In this document: in pieces, positions 1 through 10,547 of the stretch | Numbering within the stretch: the stretch's first letter is position 1 | How the letters are laid out: every line of letters begins with the position of its first letter | Assembly: GCA_944474755.1 (NCBI GenBank) | Contig: OX104112.1 | Span: forward strand, 53,394,774 to 53,458,773 | Length of the DNA: 64,000 nt | Reading direction: 5' to 3' | Source: Limnoperna fortunei | Lineage: Eukaryota > Mollusca > Bivalvia > Mytilida > Modiolidae | Notes under the pieces: model-generated | The model's database searches: none | Told to the model about the DNA's origin: nothing | What the model saw: only the letters and a program-made list of their open reading frames with translations | Translations under genes and position numbers: made by a program

Positions 1-378
1 AGTCCGGCCTATATAAACAATACCCCGAAGATCTCGACTTTGTAATTTCTGTTACTTTCAAGAAATTGAAGATGAAACACACTTCTTCTTCTACTGTCAT
101 AAAAAGGCAAAATTATTGTTCTGAACTAATGAAAGAATATAAAATTTCAATGATTTAAATAAAAAAGAAAAAAAACTTATTCTCATTTTAAACCCAAAAT
201 TTTTTCGACGGGTCCAGAATCTAGGTGTTTTTTTTTAAAACAGTTATTCGAACTGAGGTCAGGGGACTTGTGATATGTTATCTGTAGAATTGTTTGTTGT
301 TATGTCTTATTCCTGTTTTTTGTGACACAAGTTGTTAAAATAGCTTAATGATAGTAAATAAATAAAATAAATAAAATT
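1..378 (+). mobile_element. LINE 3' end fragment (duplicate of 8651-8990)
   Basis: Bases 41-150, read in the frame beginning TGT AAT TTC TGT, give a CNFC...IEDETHFFFYCHK stretch. This resembles the C-terminal Cys/His segment found after the reverse transcriptase in many animal non-LTR retrotransposons. An A/T-rich 3' UTR follows and ends in a TAAATAAATAAAATAAA-type tail near 350-375. The reading frame is interrupted, so the copy is dead. Confidence 0.6.
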
Positions 379-861
379 GATAAAAGAAAACATTTAATAT
401 AATCCCTACACGACATGTTTGACACTAATACGCGGAAATATTAGCCCGCAGAATTTTTCACGTTTACATTACGCAATAACATAAAAAAATACAAAAGAGA
501 TACAATGCCCACAAAGCAATACTTGATATTAAAAAAATATATATTATCAAAATAAATAGAAAAAACTAACAAAATACACATATTGACATATAATATTTAT
601 TTAAAATATGGCAACTTTAAAAACTGATTTAACCACTTCATTTTCTCCTTAATATAAGCAGTTTCATATAAGTCATTAACATTTCCTACCCATACATGTA
701 TGCCGTCTCTTGACAGAATACTAAAATTTCTTGATGTATTTTCCTACAGATTTTCAAACATTTTAAGAACACCAAATTAGTGCTTGGCAAGTTTTTAAAA
801 AAAACTTATAGTAGCGTATAAAAATCAGTACTCCTTCTTGCAAAAACCTTAACGGTTGGTT

Positions 862-1107
862 TAGTTTGAATGGTGTTTAACGCCACATTCAGCAATTTTT
901 CACCTTTATCATGGGGGAGTCAGTCGGAGTATGCGGAGAAAACCCCCGACCTTAGGTAGGAAAACTGGCAATCCTTGTCAATTAACATTGGAATGGAGAA
1001 CACAGTGCCAGCAGTGAGAATCGAATCCGCAATCTCAGTGTTTACAGACCACGTGATGATCAATATTAGACGAACTACCTTAACAACTCGGCTACCGCGG
1101 CCCCCCA
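862..1107 (-). mobile_element. tRNA-derived SINE, minus strand
   Basis: Read on the minus strand, this has a tRNA-like head (GCCGAG-type box A remnant, box B remnant GGATTCGATTC), a body and a GGCGTTAAACACCATTC-type 3' end. It is degraded relative to the copies at 18255 and 20208. The 114-aa minus ORF and the 65-aa plus ORF here are SINE-derived and not genes. Confidence 0.8.
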
Positions 1108-1708
1108 AAACGTTGATGCAAACTGCATTTTCGCAAAGTACATTCATAAAATACCATTCAGTTATAAAATAATCAAGACACAGGCTCTCCATCGTCTCAT
1201 CTGTCGCTAAATTATTTATTTTTTCACTGAAATGCTGGTTCTCCTTGGAATTACCAATACGCACATTATATAAATATTTTGTTAAATGAAAGACCGGTTG
1301 ATTATTTGGTACGTAGAAATGTAATGTTCAAAATAATTGCATTTCGATCCTATTGATCCTCGCTGCTTTTAAATTATTTTGTGATGTACAGCAATGAAAA
1401 AATCCTTTAAACCATGAAATTTAAAACGTCAAATTTTATTACGTTGTAAAACGTCACTGATAACGTTGCTTTTTATGTTGGTATATATGCATATTTTCAT
1501 CCTATTTATTTCCAAAAATGTTTAATATTACATGCCAATTTTATTAATCTTAATTGTACAAGATCTAAACATTATCAACATTAAGAAAGAATGTCAATTT
1601 TAACATTTGTGTTTTTCGTCATTCTCTAACTGTACAATGGGCGATTTACCGTAGAAATAGTGAGTACATAGCAAATGGGTAGTGGAGTCCACCAGAACTG
1701 CTCAGTAG

Positions 1709-2823
1709 GATCTTCTGTTGTTTACCATCTGAAAGAAATGGCCAAAAGTACATTGTTATCATGTCCAAGAGCAAACGTTATACTATTCCCTACTTGCGGT
1801 AAACAAGACTCATTTGCAGAGTTATCTGTTCTTTAGAGCAGGTACTTTATAGTACGTACTGTGGGTAAAAAGTAGTTTTTCTACAATATTTTTTTATTCA
1901 CATATAGCAAAGCATCCGGTAAAATTTATTATGATATGCAAACAAATTCTACAGTTTTTTTAGTTGTACTGGAAAAGTCAGTCCACAGACATTAAAAAAA
2001 TAAAAACGTGATTTCTCCCTATCTGTTCAATACTAGATACCTGCTGTTATGAAAGACAACTCTTGCAAATGGGAAGTAACTCTTGTATTCCGAAAATAGG
2101 GAATAATTATCAACGGCAATGGCTGGAGAAGAAAAGGAACAATATAATCGACGGGCAGTAAAGGGCTTTATTTTTAACAGATCGTCATGGCACTTCCAGA
2201 TTTATCTGCCTTCCATATCTACGCAGTATACAATACAGTTACTCACTGAGTAGTAAATTTTGTCTTTCTGTACTATAATTTTTCTTACTTGTATTTTAGT
2301 TCTTTTGATAACTTCTCATCTAGGCTACCTAACTGCTTTTTTAATTTCTCTCGAATTGTTGATATACATTTCGTTATGACATCTTCCCGTTCCTTTAGAT
2401 CTATTTCATTTTTTGTAAATGGTGTAGTCCATTTACTATGTTTTGTAGAAGTCCATCGATTGTTTGTTCCTAATCTATAAAGGCAGAAGACTTTTTGGCA
2501 CCATTTGCTGCTTTATCGAACGGAATGAGATCTTTACCGCTATGATTTACGTAGACGCAAACAGCACAAACAACACTGTCGTGTGTAGAACAGTAGAATC
2601 GAACTGCTTACTGTGATCTGGACATTCTAAGTTTATGTCTAACTTTTTGGTTATTTGGTATTCTTCAGCTGTTATAACGTTGTGATTTCGGGATATTTTA
2701 AGGGCTTTGTGACTCATAAGGCATTCGTTGCATAAACCATCCTTACAAACCGTACACCATATGCTTGCTGATTTAGAAACATTTTTATATTGACACGGCT
2801 CGCACTGTAATAGCTTCAGTCAT
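1709..2823 (-). pseudogene. B-box/coiled-coil protein pseudogene (paralogue of 13087-14781)
   Basis: The minus strand aligns with the intact B-box gene at 13087-14781, starting from an ATG at 2823. A 5-bp deletion soon after the start codon shifts the frame, and another single-base loss falls in B-box 2 (near the QFDFYC equivalent). The cysteine pairs of B-box 1 and 2 can still be read piecewise. The coiled-coil and most propeller sequence is missing (the equivalent of about 13440-14230), and copies of the 13200-13435 segment follow. The copy stops at the equivalent of about 13200, so the last ~40 codons are absent. The acceptor-like CAG that lies 10 nt upstream of the ATG in the intact gene is replaced here by a TTTTGG-type sequence. 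This is clearly non-functional. Confidence 0.85.
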
Positions 2824-4115
2824 TTTTGTCGTCCAAAACACCAATCAAATGATTAATATAAATACGAAATATAAAGCTTGTGTTTTTTGTCGATAAATCG
2901 TTTACGATTTAGAAGGACAGATTATATAACACAATAATCTAGATGTCAATTAACTCCCGTGGTGATAAGGAAAAAATGTGTCATTATTTTTACAGATAAT
3001 AATGAGTTTGATAGAAAAAAATAATGAAATCAAAAAAGATTTAAATGTGCATTGTTGATTTGATAACAATATCGTGTATGTATAAGCTGTCATCTACCGT
3101 GGTCCAGAGATAACAACGAAGACCAACCTAACACAAAACATTAAAGTGTAAGTGAAGTGCTATGCTACGAACTTTGCACGATAAGAGCGTTATGCGCATT
3201 TCCACCTTACGAACCCAGTACCGTACTATTTAAGCTGAGAATCGAATGTATAATCATTTAAAACTAAAGAACTGCAAGTCAAGAGATCAAAATTGCGTGA
3301 AGCCTAATGTGTATTCTATGCGACCGCTACAAGATGACAAAGAACATTTTGAAGGTCTGTAACAGAATTCTTCATATAATTTTTAATACTCAATACTACA
3401 TTTATATATACGTATGAAATTTATGTTATATTATTCCAAATAAATTGGGTGCAAAAAGTCCAGAAAGCACACATGACACAAATCAGTAACAAAAATATAA
3501 CCACTTCTAATACATAAATGAATACACAAAATAAATAAATCAATCAAAATAAATCAATTGCCGGTACTGCCTATAACTTATTTATTAATACTTTATCTTT
3601 GATAGCTTATTTAAAAACAAGTGGAAAAAATCCCATCACGATATTTCCTTTGTTGGTGAATTAAAAACATTTTTCCAGAACTAAATTAGAATTTAAAACA
3701 ACAATATCACACCTTAGAGATAGAGTAAATTTGTCAATAAAGTGGCTGTTATTTACCTCAAATGCAGATCGATTAAAACTAATCTTATTTACAGCGGTCT
3801 TTACAGAGTGCTAGACGAGAATGTGTTGCATTTTTACGCGGTTTTCTTAAAAATAAACTGGGCATTAACTGCTACATTGGAAGTCCATCTTTTAAAACCA
3901 CCGAGTAGAAATTATAAGAGTGACCCTATTTTAGCACGTTTTCTGTATCTCAAAAACTTAAATACGACATTGAAACTAGAGGCTCCCAGGAGCCTGTAAT
4001 CGCTCACCTGGAACCCAAATGACTTCAACTATATTTAAATTTTTGCAATTTACCGTTTCAGTCTAGTTTTTATAGCTTTTAAGTTACTGTGAAAAAACTA
4101 AACATTTCTTTACAA
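2824..4115. other. Intergenic, no recognised feature
   Basis: AT-rich sequence with short ORFs only. An 85-aa plus ORF at 3742-3999 has no similarity I recognise and no coding features. The 2824-2900 stretch corresponds to the 5' flank of the B-box pseudogene. Confidence 0.5.
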
Positions 4116-4970
4116 ATTTTGGTCAAGTACAACAACTCCTATAAGGTGCCATCATACAATTTCTTAAAATCAAATGATTTGTAGGCCTTGCTCTTTAGGG
4201 TAATTTAGAAATTTATAGTTTACTCTAGGTGTGTTATAGACTAATTTATAACACAAATACTAATTATTTATCCAAATTCGTAATTAAGGGGCAATAACAC
4301 TTATAAAGAGTCATCTTACAATTTTGGACTAAGCAATGATTTGTAGGCCTTGCCTTGGTGATCATTTGTGCAATTTACATTTTCATTCTAGCTGTTATAA
4401 TTTTCAAATTACACGACAAAAACGGAAAATTTCATTAAAAAATTGTAATTTAAGGGCAATAACGTCTATAAGGAGTCATCTGACAATTTCAGACCAATAA
4501 AGTAAAGTGTAGGGCTTTTATTGCTGATCATTTTTGATATTACATGTAATAGTTTCAATCTACCTGTTATGGTTTTGAAGTAACATGACAAAAACCGAAA
4601 ATTTAAAAAAAATTGCCATTTAAGGGCAATAACTCCTATAAGAAGTCATCTGACAATTTCAGACCAATACAGTGAATTGTAGGGATTTTATATCTGACAT
4701 ATTTTGCTTTATAGTTTCACTCTAGCTGTTACAGTTTTGAAGTAACAGGACAAAAACGGAAAATTTCATAAAAAATTGTCATTTAAGGGCAGTAACTCTT
4801 ATAAAGAGTCATCTAACAATTTCAGAACAATACAATAAATTGTAGGGCTTGTAGTGCTGATCATTTTTGCTTTTTTAGTTTTACACTAGCTGTTATAGTT
4901 TTTAAGTTACAGGACAAAACAGAAAAATTCATAAAAAATTGTCATTTAAGGGCAATAACTCATATAAGGG
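4116..4970. repeat. Tandem repeat, ~165-bp unit, about five copies
   Basis: A GGGCAATAAC phrase, followed by a TATAAGGAGTCATC phrase, recurs at about 4287, 4452, 4625, 4788 and 4950, with a diverged first copy from 4116. Spacings are roughly 162-173 bp. Each unit also contains a TTGTAGGGCTT-like and a CTAGCTGTTATAG-like segment. Units have diverged to perhaps 75-85% identity. It looks like an old satellite-style array or the repetitive body of a larger element. Confidence 0.85.
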
Positions 4971-4978
4971 ACAAGAGA

Positions 4979-5400
4979 ATTGACAAATTGACATCTGTGT
5001 GGATAAACGGTGACAAATATTTACAGGTAAAAATAAGCAGTCGTCTTCAAAGGTATCAATATCTGAGAAAAAATTAAAAACTATTTTAGTGGTTCATTTA
5101 CATCTCATACAAGAGTTAAACAAGGAGAAAATTGATCCGCTTTTTCATTCTTTTTAAATGCTTTAAAAAACAGTAAATAGAACATGTTGAAAATCTGCAT
5201 GATATTTCTAAAATAAGTCTAGAAACTTTACTTATCTATATAAAGTTATTCTTTATATTATATGCTTATGATACAGCACTACTGTATAAAACTGCAGCTT
5301 ATGTGCAGGAACTTCTGTGTTTCTAAGAAATTTTGTAATGATTGAAAACTAAAAGTCAACACTTCTAAAACTAAACTACATTGTAATTTTCTTCTGTAAA
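4979..5400 (+). mobile_element. Decayed LINE reverse-transcriptase fragment
   Basis: Piecewise translation gives a TRVKQGEN-like motif (about 5110-5135), FFLNALKN, a YAYDTALLYKTA stretch near 5260-5295 that corresponds to the YADD catalytic box with one Asp lost, and LKVNTSKTKL near 5347-5376. These are successive landmarks of the palm and thumb of a non-LTR RT. Stops and frame changes throughout show it is inactive. It abuts the ~165-bp tandem repeat. Confidence 0.65.
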
Positions 5401-5693
5401 AGAAGTCTCAATAACAAGGGGCGTTTTTATCATACGGGGAATCAATAGAAATAATTTAAAAGGAGAATAGGTGTTGCATCAGGGCCTAAAAAAAGAGAAG
5501 TAAAACACACACAAAATATAACAAGTGGAAACGAATTCCATTTCCCACTTAGATGTCAGAATGGAGTTATCAAAATACTGATACACAAAATATATCTTAA
5601 AGTAATATACCGGAAACCCTCAGAAATATAAACTATGAGGACTGCATAATTATAAATGACAAAATCAGTTGTAAAATATACTTCAATTGTGTT

Positions 5694-5818
5694 ATATGTC
5701 AACGCTGAGAGTGCGGTTCGAGTCTCACTGCAGGCAGGGTGCGCTCGACTCCAATTTTAATTGACAAGGATTGGCAGTTATCCTACCGAAGATCGTGGGT
5801 TCTCCCCGGTACTACAAC
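5694..5818 (+). mobile_element. SINE fragment, plus strand
   Basis: Starts inside the tRNA-like region (GTCAACGCTGAG, box-B-like GGTTCGAGTCTC) and runs through the body to TTCTCCCCGGTACT. Both the 5' tRNA end and the 3' tail are missing; it joins unrelated sequence at about 5819. Confidence 0.75.
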
Positions 5819-7370
5819 TTCGTGGTTACAAGACAAATCAGCAATGATGAGTAATTGATTGATAGAATCAGTATTGATTGATCGATTAATTAATATAAGA
5901 ACAATTTGCCTATTTAACGAATACCGAATCTGGATGGGGTCTTTCGGTGTGGGTTTTTTTTAATGATTTTCAAGAGCAGAAATGAGAAATAATTTAAGAC
6001 AGATCAAAATAAGGAATTTATAATTGTTTTCTTATTAGTCTTACTGCGGTTTACGACACTTTCAGTGATTTTTCAGTTATATTAAAATCTTTTTTGGGGG
6101 GAGGGGGGGGGGAGAAAACAGTTGACCGCGTTTGGTCGATCATATGATGTTTTTGTAGATCCGACATAGGGCAAATAGATATGAACATTTATTTTCCACA
6201 GTTGATCAGCGTTTTGAAATGCGGCAGATTTTTTTATTTTGATAGGGCGATTTTCAATAGAAAATTTTGACCTTATTTTCATCGAAAATGTAACGTAGGA
6301 CGCTATTTCTACGGTAAAGCGCCCATGATAAGAATTGTCATTTCTCATTGTCAAGATTTCTTTCATAAGTTATTTGTATCATAGTGAACAATACATGTGA
6401 ATGAAGCAATATACAGAATTTTAAAAACTTGCAAATTAATCGACAAACACGTGCATTTTGCGCATGCGTATTATGATAAAATGGAAATCTAGGCCGGAAA
6501 TTGACATTCCCGTATAAGTGCATAATGGGAATGATGACTGTTTTTTGCTTTAAAGTGCGTTTGATACAGTTCATTTTTATATTATTGTTTTGTCACATTA
6601 CTCACCCTTTTGAAACATAAAAATTTTGCTTTTCGATATTCAAGAAAGGGCAATATTCTAAACTTATAAAAAGTCCCCTTAACAGATTGTTGTATCCGTT
6701 AACAAAAACAAAAATTACAAAATACGAAGAAATGCTTTTAATTATGTTTTATTTTTATGATCTTCTTATTCTTCTCTTTCACGGCGATAAATTAAGTCCA
6801 TTACTGAGCTGTTCCGTGGAGTAGGCTAAATCAAACCCTCTCTTAATACCACAAAATGTGTTCCGATTTTTTAAGCTGTAATCTCCGTTAAACCCCACTA
6901 AAACTATAATGCAAGGCCAAATTTGCTCGAATTTTAATGCCTAATTGCAAGATTGCATGCAAAACTAATATACGTGACTGAAACCTTGAAACCGTTCTTT
7001 ATAATAGAGAACAATGTATAAAACTGTATATTGTAATCTCCGTTAAACGTGTTTTCCGTTAAAACAACATAAACGACAGCGAAAAATCACGCGCTTCCAT
7101 GGAGATATTGTACTTCCTGGAGTGATGATTGCAATGGATGATTGGGTGAAATGCAAGACAAAAGAAAGACAACTCAATCATGAGCACTTTAAATAAGATG
7201 GATGGCGAGATTGTTCTGTCATAAAGCAACTTTTATTTGAATAAAATATCGTATTCTAGAATACAAATATTTTAATCGTATGTGTAGAATTCTAACCAAA
7301 AAGGGAAACCGATCCTCGATAAGAACCCGACAAATTTTTTGTTAATGATTTTCTCATCGACTACAGTACA
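5819..7370. other. Intergenic, no recognised gene
   Basis: AT-rich. It contains a G-run (about 6096-6113). Minus-strand ORFs of 94 and 78 codons at 6082-6574 have no recognisable motif. A 25-bp piece near 6303-6328 resembles the inverse of the sequence at the right edge of the 1-1664 duplication. I see no RNA gene or promoter signal. Confidence 0.4.
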
Positions 7371-7609
7371 GTATATATAGGAACCCCGTTGTATCGATCT
7401 ACTTAATTTTAACATGGCCGAAAAAATTTGAATTTTTAAAACATGACAAAATATGATAACAATCAGAATTGGCGAGATAGAGAGACTAGCAATATCAGTG
7501 GATATAACAAAGAAGGTAACCGAGATAAGTTTGTTTATTTATGTAGTTTATAGTTGACGAAAATAAGTGGATTAATAAATAGATCGATACCGTGAGGTCC
7601 TACTATACT
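7371..7609. mobile_element. MITE-like element with pogo-style inverted termini
   Basis: The left end (7371-7400, TATAGGAACCCCGTTGTATCG) and right end (7581-7609) are imperfect inverted repeats of about 29 bp, both carrying an ATCGATAC/GTATCGAT core. The ~180-bp interior has no ORF. A terminus of the TAGGACCTC...TATCGA type resembles pogo/Tigger-like DNA transposon ends; the superfamily is inferred. Confidence 0.5.
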
Positions 7610-8471
7610 AAATTGATTCTAAAATTACACTTTCAAACTTCAACGACTGCCAGGCTTATATATAAAATTAAAGATATTTCATAACACAATCGGCGTCCTC
7701 ATGAAATGGCCTTAATAATAAAATTTTACGCTTTCATTCTCCAGGACTTAATTAAATTAACAACAACAACAACAACCCCCCCCCCCCCCCCCCAACAAAA
7801 AAAAAACAAAAACACACAGACACACACAACAACAACATTCCCTTTTTTGATTTCTTGTATGATGCAGTCGTTCAGCGATTCAAGTGTCCAGTATTATCCA
7901 TTAGCCCTATTTTTTTATCATGACTAAAACCGCGGTAAAATAGATCATTGTAAAATTAGTACAGCAGTCAGCAAGAACAACGCAAATACACACCATGACC
8001 CTCAAGAATCTTTTATGATCAAAGATCGTAATAAAATCGTCGGATTACCATTAGTTTCGGTTCTGTTATATATTTTTAATTTCTTTTAAATAGTTCGATA
8101 ATGATCTCGTTGGTATTTTTTGTTTGTACATTAGCGTCTACCAGTATGTGTTTCTATCAGGTCCGCGCTTTAAAAATAAAATATATGGAGAGCCATAACA
8201 GCATTTTTGAGGAGGTTTTTCGGAATTTTTATTTTGCCATTCTTATCATCATGTACAGCGCACCTCCTATATATGTTAGAAATAACGCATGGTTATATTA
8301 TTGTTAGTTTTACGAATGTTTTCTAACTAAAGACATTATTATGAGGACGGAACAAATATAACAAATGAAATTCACCAACATCCGAAACAATCACTCTGGG
8401 AAATAAATTATTGGTAATTAAATCGGATTTGTATAGATATTTTAACACTCTTTACTAATAAAATATACAAG
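7610..8471. other. Intergenic with low-complexity CAA/poly-C tract
   Basis: Contains a CAA repeat followed by an 18-base C-run at 7776-7793 and CA-rich sequence. The 73-aa plus ORF at 7706 is a translation of this tract (Thr/Pro/Gln runs). The 68-aa ORF at 8101-8307 is hydrophobic but has no recognised motif. Confidence 0.4.
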
Positions 8472-8990
8472 TTGAATGATCAAAATAAATTATTCTTGTA
8501 TAAAGACTTGAAGCTAGCCTTAAAACCAAAACTTTATTTATCCTGCAAAAACTTTGAACATAGGAAACTAATAACAAAATTCCGGATAATTGATAATTCC
8601 TTAGAAATTGAGTCCGGCCTATATAAACAATACCCCGAAGATCTCGACTTTGTAATTTCTGTTACTTTCAAGAAATTGAAGATGAAACACACTTCTTCTT
8701 CTACTGTCATAAAAAGGCAAAATTATTGTTCTGAACTAATGAAAGAATATAAAATTTCAATGATTTAAATAAAAAAGAAAAAAAAACTTATTCTCATTTT
8801 AAACCCAAAATTTTTTCGACGGGTCCAGAATCTAGGTGTTTTTTTTTAAAACAGTTATTCGAACTGAGGTCAGGGGACTTGTGATATGTTATCTGTAGAA
8901 TTGTTTGTTGTTATGTCTTTATTCCTGTTTTTTGTGACACAAGTTGTTAAAATAGCTTAATGATAGTAAATAAATAAAATAAATAAAATT
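8472..8990 (+). mobile_element. LINE 3' end fragment with broken C-terminal coding sequence
   Basis: The 98-aa ORF at 8472-8768 begins with a segment KLITKFRIIDNSLEIESGLY, like the conserved 'KFR.S.H.L.IE.GRY' block downstream of LINE reverse transcriptases. A one-base frame change near 8640 moves the following CNFC...IEDETHFFFYCHK block (from 8651) into another frame, where it soon meets a stop. The 3' UTR and a TAAATAAATAAAA-type tail end at about 8985. The right part (from 8611) is the duplicated copy of 1-378. Confidence 0.65.
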
Positions 8991-10276
8991 GATAAAAGAA
9001 AACATTTAATATAATCCCTACACGACATGTTTGACACTAATACGCGGAAATATTAGCCCGCAAAATTTTTCACGTTTACATTACGCAATAACATAAAAAA
9101 ATACAAAAGAGATACAATGCCCACAAAGCAATACTTGATATTAAAAAAATATATATTATCAAAATAAATAGAAAAAACTAACAAAATACACATATTGACA
9201 TATAATATTTATTTAAAATATTGCAACTTTAAAAACTGATTTAACCACTTCATTTTCTCCTTAATATAAGCAGTTTCATATAAGTCATTAACATTTCCTA
9301 CCCATACATGTATGCCGTCTCTTGACAGAATACTAAAATTTCTTGATGTATTTTCCTACAGATTTTCAAACATTTTAAGAACACCAAATTAGTGCTTGGC
9401 AAGTTTTTAAAAAAAACTTATAGTAGCGTATAAAAATCAGTACTCCTTCTTGCAAAAACCTTAACGGTTGGTTTAGTTTGAATGGTGTTTAACGCCACAT
9501 TCAGCAATTTTTCACCTTTATCATGGGGGAGTCAGTCGGAGTATGCGGAGAAAACCCCCGACCTTAGGTAGGAAAACTGGCAATCCTTGTCAATTAACAT
9601 TGGAATGGAGAACACAGTGCCAGCAGTGAGAATCGAATCCGCAATCTCAGTGTTTACAGACCACGTGATGATCAATATTAGACGAACTACCTTAACAACT
9701 CGGCTACCGCGGCCCCCCAAAACGTTGATGCAAACTGCATTTTCGCAAAGTACATTCATAAAATACCATTCAGTTATAAAATAATCAAGACACAGGCTCT
9801 CCATCGTCTCATCTGTCGCTAAATTATTTATTTTTTCACTGAAATGCTGGTTCTCCTTGGAATTAACAATACGCACATTATATAAATATTTTGTTAAATG
9901 AAAGACCGGTTGATTATTTGGTACGTAGAAATGTAATGTTCAAAATAATTGCATTTCGATCCTATTGATCCTCGCTGCTTTTAAATTATTTTGTGATGTA
10001 CAGCAATGAAAAAATCCTTTAAACCATGAAATTTAAAACGTCAAATTTTATTACGTTGTAAAACGTCACTGATAACGTTGCTTTTTATGTTGGTATATAT
10101 GCATATTTTCATCCTATTTATTTCCAAAAATGTTTAATATTACATGCCAATTTTATTAATCTTAATTGTACAAGATCTAAACATTATCAACATTAAGAAA
10201 GAATGTCAATTTTAACATTTGTGTTTTTCGTCATTCTCTAACTGTACAATGGGCGATTTACCGTAGAAATAGTGAG
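8611..10276. repeat. Copy 2 of the long direct duplication (partner 1-1664)
   Basis: Almost base-for-base identical to 1-1664 with two extra bases in homopolymers. Copy 2 continues leftwards to 8472 and beyond; copy 1 is cut by the window edge. The right breakpoint lies within ~10 bp of the SINE at 10285. Confidence 0.93.
9475..9718 (-). mobile_element. tRNA-derived SINE, minus strand (duplicate of 862-1107)
   Basis: Identical in structure to the copy at 862-1107 and located at the same place in the duplication, so it inserted before the duplication event. Confidence 0.8.
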
Positions 10277-10284
10277 GAGCATTA

Positions 10285-10547
10285 GATTGTTGTTTGTTTG
10301 TCTGAAATGATGTTTTAGCCACTTTCAGCAATATTTCAGCTGTATCATGGCGTCCAGGTTTTATTTGGGGAGGAAGCCGGAGAGAACCCCGACCTTCGGT
10401 AGGAAAACTGACAATCTCATCTGTCAATTAAGATTTGGGTCGAGTACACCATGACCGCAGTGAGAATCGAACCCGCAATCTCAGTGTTGACAGACCACGT
10501 GACCAATGGTAGACGAACTTCCTTAACCACTTGGCCACCGAGGCCCC
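10285..10547 (-). mobile_element. tRNA-derived SINE, minus strand, near full length
   Basis: On the minus strand it has head GGGGCCTCGGTGGCCAAGTGG, box B GGTTCGATTCTC, body with CTACCGAAGGTCGGGG, and a 3' segment ATGATACAGCTGAAATATTGCTGAAAGTGGC with a CAAACAAACAA tail. It adjoins the right breakpoint of duplication copy 2. Confidence 0.85.

Larger units (their letters stand above)
1..1664. repeat. Copy 1 of a long near-identical direct duplication (partner 8611-10276)
   Basis: The first base of the window aligns with 8611, and the match runs to about 1664 (partner end 10276). By eye there are only a few substitutions and two single-base indels, roughly 99% identity. It carries a LINE 3' end and a minus-strand SINE, both present in the partner. 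Because copy 1 begins at the window edge, the duplication may extend further left. The right breakpoint differs: here the B-box pseudogene region follows, while in copy 2 a SINE begins within about 10 bp. Confidence 0.93.

Noticed and set aside
920..1264. 114-aa minus ORF, repeated at 9532-9876 with one residue changed
   Set aside because: It runs through a minus-strand SINE inside the duplicated block; the apparent conservation is only the DNA duplication.
7706..7927. Thr/Pro/Gln-rich 73-aa protein
   Set aside because: Translation of CAA and poly-C low-complexity DNA.
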